From Gracilaria vermiculophylla (Eukaryota; Rhodophyta; Florideophyceae; Gracilariales; Gracilariaceae), in contig JAHNZQ020000004.1 in the NCBI GenBank assembly GCA_019155205.2, positions 4,497,320 to 4,561,319 of the forward strand: a stretch of 64,000 nucleotides of DNA, in the 5' to 3' direction. The notes beneath the pieces were generated by a model. That model searched no databases. It saw nothing but the letters and a program-made list of their open reading frames with translations, and was not told where the DNA came from. Shown one piece after another: positions 9,378 through 20,242 of this stretch (position 1 is the stretch's first letter; every line of letters starts with the position of its first letter). Position numbers and translations under genes: made by a program.

Positions 9378-10616
9378 ATGACCTGGCTCAAATCCCTCCT
9401 TGAGCACGTTGCCCAAGCATGGCGTCTGCTGTTCCGCCGTCGCCGCTCAGACGTCTCCCGTCACTCCCCTGCCCCCCGCCGCCCCGTCTATCACGAGCCC
9501 GCTTCCGACCGCCTCGCCCTCCTGTCCTTGCCCGACGACATCCTTTTCGAAATAGTGTACAGACTCACTCACTCCCCCCATCCTACGCGCACCACCAGCA
9601 TGAACCTCGTCGAGCTACACACGTACAAGAAAGGCCTACCGCTTGCCTCCACCTCCACCAAGCTCGCCAAAGTCTTCTACGCCTCCTTGGACAACGTGTG
9701 CCTGTCGTCTACCAAGGTCGATGATGCCGCTATACACGCCCTGGCCACCAATGCCGCTCACGCCCTGCGAAGATTAGTGCTTCGCGACTGCAAAATTTCC
9801 AACGACGCCCTTTTTTCGCTCAAGAACGCCGAACATCTCCGCTCCCTAGACCTTTCCTTCGTAACTTCCATCAACGACGCCGGCCTCATCTCATTTTGCA
9901 ACGCCGCCGCGCCTCGCCTCACTACCCTGTTGCTCAGATCGTGCCCAGCCATCACAGACGCCGCCATGCGCACCGTGAGCAAATGCCGCCACCTTCACAC
10001 CCTCGATCTCAGTTACTGCAAGCAGTTGACCGATGCTGGCGTCGTAGAAGCCGTCGCCGGCTGCGCCTCCTCGCTACGCTTTCTTGCAATAGCGCACATC
10101 CCTTTCCTCACCGATCAATCCCTCATTGCCGTTGGAACTTGCTGCACCAACCTTTTGCAACTCTGTGCAAGGGGCTTGCACTGCGTCACAGACATCGGCT
10201 TTTCCTCGCTCTGCAGTGGCGTCGGCCAGACCATTGAGGGCATCGATGTTACCGCCTGTAACGGTCTCACTCGAGATGCCACCCTGAGAAGTTTTCGTTT
10301 CTACTGTCCAAAGATCTATGCACACATTATGCCCGCCTTCGCCTCAAGAACTTTGCGACAAATTATTATCAGCACTTTGCGACAAAATATATTCATCGTG
10401 CACGGGAGCGATCCTCTTTCGGGCAACGAAACCGTGCACACCGTGCTGATCGACAACGGAGATATTGTTTCGGCCTCATTACTAAGTTCTGGTACAATAG
10501 ATCTGTCGTTATTGGGAGTGGTTCTTTGCAAGAGTTACGGATCCGGATTGAACGACGACACAAAGAAGATGTTGGAGGTCGACTACGGCATTCCTACTAC
10601 ATCGCTAACAGACTGA
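9378..10616 (+). CDS. F-box / leucine-rich-repeat protein
   Basis: 412 residues from ATG 9378. After an Arg-rich N terminus there is an F-box-like segment at about 46-66 (LALLSLPDDILFEIVYRL). From about residue 110 to 285 come about seven cysteine-containing LRRs of the FBXL/AMN1 type, with repeated units such as LRSLDLS, LTTLLLRSCPAITDAAM and LHTLDLSYCKQLTDAGV. Such proteins usually are SCF ubiquitin-ligase substrate receptors, with the F-box binding SKP1 and the LRR arc the substrate. The last 100 residues are not LRR and were not recognised. The target is unknown. Confidence 0.85.
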   Translation: MTWLKSLLEHVAQAWRLLFRRRRSDVSRHSPAPRRPVYHEPASDRLALLSLPDDILFEIVYRLTHSPHPTRTTSMNLVELHTYKKGLPLASTSTKLAKVFYASLDNVCLSSTKVDDAAIHALATNAAHALRRLVLRDCKISNDALFSLKNAEHLRSLDLSFVTSINDAGLISFCNAAAPRLTTLLLRSCPAITDAAMRTVSKCRHLHTLDLSYCKQLTDAGVVEAVAGCASSLRFLAIAHIPFLTDQSLIAVGTCCTNLLQLCARGLHCVTDIGFSSLCSGVGQTIEGIDVTACNGLTRDATLRSFRFYCPKIYAHIMPAFASRTLRQIIISTLRQNIFIVHGSDPLSGNETVHTVLIDNGDIVSASLLSSGTIDLSLLGVVLCKSYGSGLNDDTKKMLEVDYGIPTTSLTD

Positions 10617-11922
10617 AAGCAAGTCACACATCACAACAGTTAGAGTATTCATACTGTACATAGTTCCATTGTAGCTTGTAGATTACGGATTTTCACCGAG
10701 ATGTTCCTCTTACCGGCTACTGTTCGAGACACGGCGATTTGCATCTTGCAGCATTTTCTTTGACCTGTAAACATCATAATAGCAGTGCCCCATTTCACAC
10801 CCTGCCTATGCCGAAGGAATATCCGCCGAAGATCAGCGTCGGAACGCAATTGAGATATCCATCGAATGAAGAATTTTTACCAATCGCTGTTATGCGCCAC
10901 GAAAAAAATTTCGGCTTATCTCTTCAGGTTAAATCCTGAGTATCACACTTAGGACTGATTTCCAAATCTTCGGTAAGGTAGAATTTCTTGTTCTATGGCA
11001 TTCGCGATCACCATCGCCCTTATCGCCCTTGCCTGCGATTCAGATTGCAACCATGCCCCCCGCGAGGGACTTGCGATAGCATTTCATTTTGCAATCCAAT
11101 GCAATTCAAAGCGTTTCGGCATTATAAAATAGTTTGTAGAGGAGAACCAAATTTCGGGCGTATCATTGAGTGGCTGATTCCGATCCGTAGTGCGATAGAA
11201 GCGAAGCCGACGGATTATCCACCAGAAGCAAAACTGAAACTGACTCCAGAACGCTTTCAAAAGATTCCAGCGCTCATGACGGAGGGGCTGTATCGACGTC
11301 GTGAGCTTTTGTTGTGATACATAAAAGGTAGACCGAAAAAAGGGAAGAAAGCTATTTTTTGAGTGGTGCTTTGGCCTCCACGACTGGATTTGCTTTTGAG
11401 ATTTCATTTGAAATAATGTATGAGAGAAATCAAGATTAAACTACTGAAGATCATGGGCACGGTCTATTTTTGTCAATCTCCGCAACGTCTATGAACCCTA
11501 CTCACATTCATCTCTGGGTTCCCATCTGGCACTCGAACTACCGGGCATCCTGAGCTGAGATAAGTGCCAGCATCTGCTCCGAAATCTTTGATGGAAATTA
11601 CAATAAGCCGAAATACAGTGTACGAACCAAAAGAGTAAACCAACATCTGCCCTGCAAATTCAGTATCGTGTTAATGTGGCAAAGCTGATACTCACATTCT
11701 GTCTCCATGGTCTGCGTGTAAGGCTTGTACACCAAGCCAGAGATCGATAAGTAGTGTTCAGGGTTGAGAAGAACTACGGAATGCAAACCCGTCACAAAAT
11801 CGCTGCTTGCTGTGAAGCGCGTCTACGAGGGGAATCATTCGGCAGCAGAGGTAGGAGCCCTTTCTGCGACTTTTCTTCAGACAACCGATCACCTTCATTT
11901 ATCCCGTTGCACATGCGCGAGA
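10617..11922. other. Intergenic region with one possible small ORF (11099-11317, +)
   Basis: 1.3 kb between the F-box gene and the aminotransferase gene. An ATG at 11099 opens a 72-residue frame to 11317 (start MQFKAFRHYK, end YRRRELLL), and a further short frame lies at 10739-10939. Neither resembles a known family and no convincing splice pair joins them. I cannot say whether either is a gene. Confidence 0.25.
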
Positions 11923-13131
11923 ATGACCCATCCTGAACAATTCACCGTCGACACAGAGCCAATTCCTTTAGTGGATACGGTGGCAGAATTCAGTTTACAC
12001 GGTGAAGAGCTCATAGACGGGATTCGGCAAGTCGCGAAATCGGGGAAATTCATTTTGGGGCCACAAGTGAAAGAGTTGGAAACCGCGCTGGAATCATTCG
12101 TTCAAAGCGATGATAAAGAACACGCCACAGTCCAATGTATTGGTGTCTCAGATGGCACAGCAGCTCTGCAAATGTGTTTGATGGCGCTCGGAATAGGAAA
12201 AGGTCATGAAGTAATTACTGTCCCGTTCACATGGATCTCTTCCGCCGAAGTGATCCCGTTGGTCGGAGCTACACCGATCTTCACTGATATAGAACCAGAC
12301 ACCTATGTCATGGATGCTGAGAAGCTGGCGGATTTGATTACTGCGAATACACGCGCTGTAATCACAGTTTCGTTGTACGGCGTCATTCCTGACCTTAGAC
12401 GAATTCGTCAGGTTTTGGATAATGCCCAAGAAAAGTTTAGTACAAACATTGCATTGATTGAAGACGGCGCGCAAAGCTTCGGTTCGACTCGCCAAGGCTA
12501 TCGTTCGTGCGGTTCCCCTCATGCAACTTTAAGCACCACGTCTTTCTTTCCAACAAAACCACTTTCCTGTTATGGGGACGGCGGAGCTGTGTTCACTCGC
12601 GATGTGCAGCTTGCGGATCGCTTGCGCGCTATTCGAATCCATGGGAAAGCCAATGGATCACATGTCATGATCGGATTAAATGCGCGATTGGATACGCTAC
12701 AAGCCGCTGTTTTGCTAACCAAATTGACATTCTTCGAAGAGTCTCTTAAAGCAAGACAGAAGGCAGCAGAAATATATTCCGAATTGCTGCAGGAAGACGG
12801 ACGGATAATTGTCCCCTCCTACACTCGAATAACAAATGAAGATGGCATGAAATCAGCATACGGAGTGTATACCATCCAGGTTCAACAACGAGATGAGGTA
12901 GTGAAAAGAATGAAACAGGCTGACATAGGATGTGCTATATACTACAGCAAGTGCTGTCATAAGCAACCAGTTTTTGCGAGCTCGGAAGAGCTTCCAGTTT
13001 CTGAGAGTATGACCGGCAAAGTGTTGTCGCTTCCAATTCATCCTTACCTAAACGTGAAACAACAGCGTCGAATCGTTCAAATACTACGGACTATATTAGA
13101 TGACCTTGGAGTGACTCAATGTCCACAATAA
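11923..13131 (+). CDS. DegT/DnrJ/EryC1 (WbpE-type) PLP-dependent sugar aminotransferase
   Basis: 402 residues from ATG 11923, which puts the family start motif (IPLVDTVAEF) near the N terminus, as in bacterial homologues of about 360-400 residues; the frame is open upstream but without an ATG. Features: SGKFILGPQVKELE near 40-55, GVSDGTAALQ, the PLP-contact IEDGAQSFGS, and SFFPTKPLSCYGDGGA with the Schiff-base lysine at about Lys212. The motif around this lysine is closest to the WbpE/WlbC group, which aminates UDP-3-keto-GlcNAcA in bacterial surface polysaccharides. The product may feed cell-wall or glycan biosynthesis here, but the substrate is inferred. The family is mainly bacterial, so lateral or organellar origin is possible. 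A long CT microsatellite begins about 20 bp after the stop codon. Confidence 0.88.
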   Translation: MTHPEQFTVDTEPIPLVDTVAEFSLHGEELIDGIRQVAKSGKFILGPQVKELETALESFVQSDDKEHATVQCIGVSDGTAALQMCLMALGIGKGHEVITVPFTWISSAEVIPLVGATPIFTDIEPDTYVMDAEKLADLITANTRAVITVSLYGVIPDLRRIRQVLDNAQEKFSTNIALIEDGAQSFGSTRQGYRSCGSPHATLSTTSFFPTKPLSCYGDGGAVFTRDVQLADRLRAIRIHGKANGSHVMIGLNARLDTLQAAVLLTKLTFFEESLKARQKAAEIYSELLQEDGRIIVPSYTRITNEDGMKSAYGVYTIQVQQRDEVVKRMKQADIGCAIYYSKCCHKQPVFASSEELPVSESMTGKVLSLPIHPYLNVKQQRRIVQILRTILDDLGVTQCPQ

Positions 13132-13147
13132 GCGAAGTAATAGTGTT

Positions 13148-13153
<6 letters not shown>

Positions 13154-13222
<69 letters not shown>
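13154..13222 (+). repeat. (CT)n microsatellite
   Basis: An almost perfect dinucleotide run of roughly 34 CT units, starting about 20 bp after the aminotransferase stop codon, so probably in its 3' UTR. It is followed by a short T/A-rich stretch. Confidence 0.97.
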
Positions 13223-13225
<3 letters not shown>

Positions 13226-14184
13226 CTTTAATTTTTAAATCGAGTACGACGGCACTGGGGATCGGATTTGATGGGTGATGCAACTTCTAAAGCCTTGTGC
13301 GTGTAAAGGCTTTTGACGTACATTCTGAATTTCCTTTCATGTTTCTCTTTGTAATGAAGACATATAAACAATTCTTTCTCGTTCTTCGTTGGGCACCACT
13401 CACTTTAGTCGGAGGCAATAAGAAAATTCTTATTGCAGAGGGCCTCTATATAAATGAAGGCCAAAAACTGAGACGGCGAACGTGAAACCATTTGCATGAT
13501 TGAGGTGACATAAGATACAGGTGAATGAAGAACGCCTTCGCCCTTTAGTAGACATGAGACAGTGCGAACATGAATAATTAGAATCGTGATCGGAACATAT
13601 CACCTTATCAACTGTACCACAAACCAAAGGTTCTAATGTTGTTTAAATTCCACGTTTCTCATGCGACCTTCACCATTCCTTCTGGTGGTATGTTACCTTT
13701 TCGATCCATCTTATTCTCTTCTACGACGATTAGCAAGGGCTGTGATGTGATGGTCGCACAAATTGCGGCGCTTCAGACTTCCACTGGATCAGACCAAATG
13801 CTTTACCAAGGGTACTGTGTTTTCTGCAAAATGCTTGATAATAATTTACCAGTCGAGGATGAAAAGATCTTAGCAAAATTTGCGCAGATCTCCACCTAGA
13901 TCGTACATTAGCATCGACAGTGCCTTATCCGTCCATCCTGAGTATGACATCGGGCATTTAGAAGGAAGTTCAAAATACCTTCCGCATCTCGGAGCCGATA
14001 TCTCATCAAGTTGGAAGCTGCACTTTGACATTTTACATACTTCATGCTCATTTACGAAATCTGGGAACAAGGTAAAAGAACACAGTTCGCCACATTCATA
14101 AGACAGCGCGACATCTAACCAATTTCAAGGAAACCTTGAATACCCGTGCACCATTATCAGTTTTACTCCATATTTCATCCAGAG
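13223..14184. other. Intergenic region upstream of purD
   Basis: About 960 bp. Short open frames (for example 13636-13899, +) match no family. No repeat or RNA gene was recognised. The distal part presumably holds the purD promoter. Confidence 0.3.
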
Positions 14185-15696
14185 ATGTCACTGTCTGCGT
14201 TTTCCCCTCCAATATCTGTAGTTGTGAAGGGTTCAACGTCGAATAGTAGTTTCGTCTCATTCTTTCGTCCCAGACCGTCGCAAGCCACACGTTTTCGATC
14301 CATACTTCATTGGTCTAGTGGTACGGGATCATCCAGAAGGCAGTATGATGGGCTTTGCATGCGACTTTCCGATGTGCCGTTGAAGTCTCTCGTGGTTCTT
14401 GTCGTAGGTTCTGGTGGTCGGGAACACGCTTTGGTTCACAGTATTTCCGATTCCCCGTATTTGAAGCATCTTCTGGCAGCCCCGGGGAATGTGGGTATGT
14501 TACCACAATGCGAATGTGTCCCCATTGCTGCGGATGATGTGGATGCGATTGTTAACTTGGCTGTTGAGAGATCTGTCTCTTTTGTAGTAGTCGGACCAGA
14601 AGTGCCACTTGTTCTTGGTCTGGTGGACAGATTGAATGAAAAAGGCATTTCTGCATTCGGTCCATCTAAAGCAGCGTCTGTATTGGAAGGTTCGAAGGTA
14701 TTCATGAAAGCGTTTTTGGAAAGGAATCAAATTCCTACGGCATGGTACGCCTCATTCACGGACGCCACCGAGGCGAAAAGGTTTATTCAAAAAAAAGGGG
14801 CACCGATCGTTGTTAAAGCAGATGGACTTGCTGCGGGAAAAGGAGTCATTTTGGCAGAGACAGTCAATGATGCTCTCGCAGCTGTTGACACAATGATGCT
14901 TGACCGGAAGTTCGGGGACGCAGGTTCAAAAATAGTGGTAGAAGAGTTCCTGGAAGGGGAGGAACTCAGTTTTTTTGCTCTCTTGGATGGAAACGTCGCA
15001 CTACCCTTGGCGTCTGCTCAAGATCACAAGGCCGCCTTCGATGGTGACAAAGGGCCGAATACTGGAGGTATGGGGTCGTATTCCCCTGCACCAGTATGCA
15101 ATAACGAGATACGAAATCAGGTTATGTCGAAAATTGTAATTCCAACGATGGACGGTATGAGAAATGAAGGTCGGGAGTTTCGCGGAATACTATACTGCGG
15201 ATTAATGGTGGATAAAGCCGGGAAAGTAAAGGTTCTTGAATATAACATTAGGTTTGGAGACCCGGAATGCCAAGTGTTGTGTACGAGAATGCGTACAGAT
15301 TTATTAGAATTACTTTACCGCACAGCGTCGAAGCGTCTTGGTGAAAGCGAGTTCAAACTTGAATGGGATCCTCTGTCAACCATAGTTGTGGTCCTTGCGG
15401 CAAAAGGCTATCCCGGGTCGTACAAGAAAGGGAGCATTATTCGAGGGATAGATGTTGCAGATTCCATGGATGGAGTGAAAGTATATCACGCTGGAACCGC
15501 TTTATCACCTGATGGAGAGTTCATTGCTGATGGAGGGAGAGTTCTCGGAGTCACTGCGACCGGCGGAACGATCAGGGACGCACAAGATCTAGCTTACAAA
15601 GCAATCGATGCTATAGACTGGGAAGAAGGCTTCTACCGAAAAGACATTGGATGGCGTGCTATTGAAAGGGAGAAGAGTTCTGTTGTTCACCGTTAG
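14185..15696 (+). CDS. purD: Phosphoribosylamine-glycine ligase (GAR synthetase), plastid-targeted
   Basis: 503 residues from ATG 14185; the longer frame has no upstream ATG. Residues 1 to about 60 are Ser/Arg/Phe-rich, like a plastid (or mitochondrial) transit peptide. The enzyme then starts with VVGSGGREHALVHSI and LAAPGNVG. Further signatures are GPEVPLVLGLVD, the ATP-grasp loop VVKADGLAAGKGV, ASAQDHKAAFDGDKGPNTGGMG and the metal-binding EYNIRFGDPECQ. All catalytic segments are present. It joins phosphoribosylamine to glycine with ATP, the second step of de novo purine synthesis. It is monofunctional, as in plants and bacteria, not fused to AIRS/GART as in animals. Confidence 0.95.
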   Translation: MSLSAFSPPISVVVKGSTSNSSFVSFFRPRPSQATRFRSILHWSSGTGSSRRQYDGLCMRLSDVPLKSLVVLVVGSGGREHALVHSISDSPYLKHLLAAPGNVGMLPQCECVPIAADDVDAIVNLAVERSVSFVVVGPEVPLVLGLVDRLNEKGISAFGPSKAASVLEGSKVFMKAFLERNQIPTAWYASFTDATEAKRFIQKKGAPIVVKADGLAAGKGVILAETVNDALAAVDTMMLDRKFGDAGSKIVVEEFLEGEELSFFALLDGNVALPLASAQDHKAAFDGDKGPNTGGMGSYSPAPVCNNEIRNQVMSKIVIPTMDGMRNEGREFRGILYCGLMVDKAGKVKVLEYNIRFGDPECQVLCTRMRTDLLELLYRTASKRLGESEFKLEWDPLSTIVVVLAAKGYPGSYKKGSIIRGIDVADSMDGVKVYHAGTALSPDGEFIADGGRVLGVTATGGTIRDAQDLAYKAIDAIDWEEGFYRKDIGWRAIEREKSSVVHR

Positions 15697-15881
15697 ACGC
15701 TAAATTTCGGGCGAAAGAAAACTTTAGCATTGTAACCGATGCGATAAGAGCCCAGCTTCCACAATAAAGAAGAAGTAAATGATGAGATTCACCGTGCTAT
15801 TGCTCGTAAAGACTTGACAGCTCTTTGTCGGGCTGCAGATAACCCTCTGGTAGTTTGTGAAAAAGATTAAATACCCATACT

Positions 15882-17525
15882 CTACTGCTCAGTAGGGATA
15901 TTCGTATACCCGCTCTGTCTTCTTCTTTGGGACATATTTTGGGCGCAGAGCAGCAAGATGAAGATCCACACTCCAATTGAAAAGAATGTCAAGGCACGCA
16001 TGAGCCATCTTGGAAGCAATCCTTTGTGCTTCGGGACATAATACATGCCTTCTGCGACTTGTGTCGCCCCTGAATCATGACAGTCTTTGGCAGCAGCGAA
16101 ACCGATTCTATCATTCTCTCGATCGTATTCAACATAATACTTCCGAAGCACAGTGTCCCCAAGGATGACATTATTGCCCATCTGTTCAAGATTCTCTAAA
16201 TATGAGATCCCCAGACAGCGATACGTCATTTTTCCGCCGAAAGGGTTGTTTGAATTCGACTCATATTTCAACATGTAGTCATCCGGCTTTAATTCCAAGA
16301 CCGCGCCATTGTCCAGTGTAATAGTCAACACGGGCAACATGGAAACATATTTGCTACTGAGGCTTGCGCAATATCCTGGTTGAAACCATGATTGTTCAGT
16401 AGGTCTCTCGATCATGCTCTCATTTCGACGTGTTATATCAATTTTGTCTTGATGCAGAACCTCAGTATCTTTCAACTCTCTTGAATTACCTCCTGAGCAT
16501 AATCCGGGAACGCCGCAGAAATTTGATTGAAAGTAGCTTCGAAGCTTGCGATACGCTTTTGATGTGATCACTAACACAGTCGTTCCAGAATCAACGATAC
16601 CGTTTGAAAAGCTCGGCAGGTCTATCTCGTCACCGTTACTCTTCATGCCATGTATTTTGATACCGTAGAACAGTTTGATACCCTGCTGATGAACCATCGG
16701 AACATATTGTAATTCTCCTTTGTAAAGATTCGGATTTGACCCGCCAAGAACGAGAGTTCCCCCCTCCATTCCAGTGCAGATTGAAAAAATATCCCGATCG
16801 ATTTCACCTCTCTCGAGGAGCGTATCAAATAAGGGTAGCACGCAAGTAGGGTTGCACGCAAGTGCTTTATACGCCATACCAAAGATACCATCGACATTCG
16901 CGGCCTCAAAATCATCAGTCTCACGAAGAATTGCTCCGAAAGCGAGAGGAACAGTCTTTCCCGCAATTCCAACCATGCCCTCAGCGAGTGCGCCTGCAGC
17001 GCCAGATTTATCAGCGTAAGACAAAAAGAATCCACATGCATCGGGAACTACAGACGAGCAGCATGCTTGAGATGAGGAGCACTTGGTGCATTTAGACATC
17101 GCGGAGCAACTGTTCGGTCGGCAAATTTGCGACTCGCATGCAATAAGTCCGGCTGAATCTCGAGATTTAGATATATCAAAGCGATGATCGCGAGGTCTGC
17201 AATTGACGCATTGTTTCAGCGGGACTGCCATTGTTGAACTGCCAGTGTCGATCTGCACATTTATGGGTTGTCCACCGAAGAGTAAGGTGAGATAGTACTC
17301 TCCAACAGGAACTATGTTTCCTTTCATCTCCTGAGCTGGAAGCCTGTTTTCAGTGCTAAGTTTGATCGGAAACTGTGTTCGCGAGTTTGGAGCCCAAGGT
17401 CGGCCATGGTGAGAGAAGACACGAGATGAGGCAACATTTTTGCGTTTTAGCGAAAGATGAACAAGATCGGCGTTGGAAACACCAGAAAAGATGAAAAGCA
17501 GATAAAGTACTCGAATAAGACTCAT
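15882..17525 (-). CDS. Pepsin-like aspartyl protease, type I membrane protein
   Basis: 547 residues from ATG 17525. Signal peptide 1-19; catalytic motifs DTGSS at 93-97 and DSGTT at 312-316, each with the expected hydrophobic-hydrophobic-Gly partner further on (GIFGMAY; NNVILGD). A Cys-rich insertion of about 60 residues follows the first motif (CVNCRPRDHRF, CTKCSSSQACC), as seen in BACE/plasmepsin-like and several algal or protist enzymes. One transmembrane segment at about 511-531 leaves a short Arg-rich cytosolic tail ending YTNIPTEQ. This suggests a secretory-pathway or cell-surface protease; substrates are unknown. Its start codon faces PEX16 across about 1.5 kb. A separate activation prosegment is not obvious. 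Confidence 0.92.
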   Translation of the reverse strand: MSLIRVLYLLFIFSGVSNADLVHLSLKRKNVASSRVFSHHGRPWAPNSRTQFPIKLSTENRLPAQEMKGNIVPVGEYYLTLLFGGQPINVQIDTGSSTMAVPLKQCVNCRPRDHRFDISKSRDSAGLIACESQICRPNSCSAMSKCTKCSSSQACCSSVVPDACGFFLSYADKSGAAGALAEGMVGIAGKTVPLAFGAILRETDDFEAANVDGIFGMAYKALACNPTCVLPLFDTLLERGEIDRDIFSICTGMEGGTLVLGGSNPNLYKGELQYVPMVHQQGIKLFYGIKIHGMKSNGDEIDLPSFSNGIVDSGTTVLVITSKAYRKLRSYFQSNFCGVPGLCSGGNSRELKDTEVLHQDKIDITRRNESMIERPTEQSWFQPGYCASLSSKYVSMLPVLTITLDNGAVLELKPDDYMLKYESNSNNPFGGKMTYRCLGISYLENLEQMGNNVILGDTVLRKYYVEYDRENDRIGFAAAKDCHDSGATQVAEGMYYVPKHKGLLPRWLMRALTFFSIGVWIFILLLCAQNMSQRRRQSGYTNIPTEQ

Positions 17526-19051
17526 CTTGAGTCAAAACTTTTTCTCACACTCACTATGAGCGTAGAAAGCTTTCGACAAGTTTCCAGAATCAGATATGAC
17601 AGAAATATCAAGATTGAAGAAACGGAAAATGTCCGAATACGTTCCTTACCTGAGACAGGCCCGAGATTGACAGGTTGATTTAACGTGTTGTTGTACTACA
17701 GTGCTTTACTTCTGACTGCACGCAAATCTCTCAAGACAAGAGTATGTGCTCGAAAGTCGATTGCAACATCATGGTACGAAGGGTAGATACTAAGTGGTTT
17801 CACCGATTTTGTCGTCTGGGAAACCTGGGTACCATCACCATCGAAGAGTCGATGCTCCTATATCTATGTTCGTTTCTGTAAGCAAGGGCCCGGTACATGA
17901 GTTGCTTTAGGCCAGCTTCAAACAGGACAAATTCAGCTCCTAACATGGAAGCAACTTTTTATTTGCGCGCGCATGTTGTGGCACCGGGCATTGGATCAAG
18001 CAGCTCAGAGATGGTTCACCGAGCGCATGTTTCTCCGAGTGCACAGTATTCTGATCCTTTGGTTCGTGGGGTGCGTAAAGTTCGCTCAATAGATCTACGG
18101 ATGGGTGACAGAATGTGACTGTGTGCGGTTCGTCACCTATCTTGGCAATGCAGGAATAGCTGAACATCAAGAGTGTATTAGTAGATGAGTCAGGATCATG
18201 CACATTGATCCGCGTTCTATGTTGGACATGCATACAGGACAGGGGTGCGAGAAGTGCGTGCTCACTCTTGTACCGGTTCAGAACTTGCTCCAGAGTCCTG
18301 GGATTGTCTTAGATAGAGCGGAAATGCTTGCCATGCTGAGGATGGTAACACAATCTGCAATCGGCAGCAGACGGAAACAAGCCGACGCCTTGAGTAATCA
18401 GCAGAAAGCTGCATGAACAACAGTGCGCAACAGCACCGTCAGCATTCTGCCAGGGCGTCCGTAGACATATCTCCAGCGTGGAGTGTGTATTCTGTTACCC
18501 TCCACCCGCTCCCCAGCTCTGACTGCAGCCGCGTGGGGGCCCATATCTAACGCAAGCCATGATGGACTATAGAGGGACGTTCACCTGTAGTGTCAAATGA
18601 AGGCATACAAGTGACATTTTCACTGAAGCTTTTGAATGTCTACCTTCAGGAAAGGTTGGCTTGATCATCAGCAATTATAATTGCCTTCTTTCCAGCACCC
18701 ACCAAAGAGGATTCAAAAATGGATACTCCCTTCCCCCTTGAAGCTCAAGTCCCCGCGATCTCTAGCTGGCAAGACCCCGCGACTCAAGACTGGACGCTCT
18801 GTGCTGGAACTAAAGGACTTAAAACAATTTCGAAAAGTTTGGGTTTTGAGAGTCCCAAACTTTCCCGCGAAAAGTTCGACGTACATGTCATGGTCAAGTA
18901 TGCAACCGTTGATCGCCAAATCACTGCCATCATGATGAGCATGCTCGGAGACCCATAACTCCTGCATTGCCGTCAAGCTTCAACGGTTGTGGCCGTTCAC
19001 CGCTTTTCAATCCATGCGCCACACCGATTGCACCAACATCCATCCGTGCAA
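17526..19051. other. Intergenic region, aspartyl protease / PEX16
   Basis: About 1.5 kb between head-to-head starts. The longest frame with an ATG is 18719-18958 (+, 79 aa, start MDTPFPLEAQ), which has no recognisable relatives. Unlike the other head-to-head regions, no GCGCCAAW site was seen. It could contain a small gene or an upstream exon of PEX16, but nothing proves this. Confidence 0.3.
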
Positions 19052-20242
19052 ATGTCCGCGTCAGTATCCAAAATATGCTCTCTTATCGGGAGCCTTGACG
19101 ACTCGCTTCGGAAATCGTTACTGGCAAACAACCGAATATTAGCCATTGCAGCCGACGCTCTGCAATCCATAGCACTCCTAACCCCTTCTGCCAATGCCGA
19201 GTTACGCGCTCAGATAGCAGCCACATTCGTTTCACTCCTCACCATTTACCGCGATTACCCATTCGCACCCTTCCCAACATCCCGTCGTCGTAAACTTCTC
19301 GCTCTCAACCTCATTTCCGCCGTTCAGTTGCTGGTCGAGATGGTTGCCAGACGACTCGATACGTTATCCGATTGCCCTTCTCGCACACAGCTCAACTCCA
19401 TTTCACTTCTCGAAGCGCTCAAAGCGCTCCTTCGTCTTTCCCTTCTTTCCGCTTCTAGGGAAACCAACGCGCGATTCCTTACAGCCAGCGATCAACAGCT
19501 ACCAGAAGCACCAGCTCCCCCCTCCTGCACATGTGGAATGCAGAGTGTGCCAGGCAACGAAAAAGTAGCTGTGGAGAAAGGCACTCGTACGAACCGCATG
19601 ATTATCAAACCTCGACAAGAACAAAAGCGAAAACGTTCTACGTCACATCAAGTGATCGCCGGCTTAGAGCCCATTCCATCTGCGCTCCAACAGCATCGCC
19701 CCACTTCTGATCCACTGCTCGATGCCTTATTCACCATCGCTTACGAAAGGCGTGCCAATTGGGTTGTGCGAATGTTTATGCCTCAACCTTCTTGCGAGGC
19801 ATGCTCTGTGAATCCACCCAGACGGCCCACTCTGACACAAACAATAGAAGGCATTCAAAGCGCATTCAACAGTCTGACACCCACCGAACTTGCAGCGGAA
19901 GTGGCATACGTCGTCAGACCATTGATTCACATCACTCTGATTCGAAGATTTGGATGGCGATCATGGAAGGCATGGTGTGCGGCCCTTTTGCTCGATGTTG
20001 GCTCTCGTGTTGCGATGGCCGCCCCGGTTTCGACGTCGGAACTTGAAGAACGGAGAAGGCGCATGGCACAGCTAGTGCTTTACCTCGGTCGAAGTCCGTT
20101 GTTTGATTTGATCTTGAGGCGCGTAATAAAGAAGTTCACGGAACCATTGCGTAGAGTTCCTCTCATCGGCGGTGTGTCATCCTCGGCCATCGAATGGATT
20201 ACTTTACTCCAGCAGTACTGGTTCTACCTGAGCGCCTCGTGA
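19052..20242 (+). CDS. PEX16: Peroxisomal membrane biogenesis protein PEX16
   Basis: 396 residues from ATG 19052 (the frame opens at a GTG 63 bp earlier). The strongest match is the C-terminal half: LAAEVAYVVRPLIHITLIRRFG, then WKAWCAALLLDVGSR, ELEERRRRMAQLVLYLGRSP and FDLILRRV, which follow the PEX16 order (EVLYILRPLIHL, ELxRRxxLLxYLLRSPFYD). A hydrophobic N-terminal part and a central basic low-complexity region (about 150-215) complete it. PEX16 sits in the ER and peroxisomal membrane and recruits PEX3 and other membrane proteins. The central region (with CTCG and SCEACS) is longer than in animals. Confidence 0.85.
   Translation: MSASVSKICSLIGSLDDSLRKSLLANNRILAIAADALQSIALLTPSANAELRAQIAATFVSLLTIYRDYPFAPFPTSRRRKLLALNLISAVQLLVEMVARRLDTLSDCPSRTQLNSISLLEALKALLRLSLLSASRETNARFLTASDQQLPEAPAPPSCTCGMQSVPGNEKVAVEKGTRTNRMIIKPRQEQKRKRSTSHQVIAGLEPIPSALQQHRPTSDPLLDALFTIAYERRANWVVRMFMPQPSCEACSVNPPRRPTLTQTIEGIQSAFNSLTPTELAAEVAYVVRPLIHITLIRRFGWRSWKAWCAALLLDVGSRVAMAAPVSTSELEERRRRMAQLVLYLGRSPLFDLILRRVIKKFTEPLRRVPLIGGVSSSAIEWITLLQQYWFYLSAS

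Noticed and set aside
10739..11317. A spliced gene joining frames 10739-10939 and 11099-11317
   Set aside because: A GT after CTTCAG near 10926 and an AG near 11131 could be paired, but the product resembles nothing known and the sites are weak.
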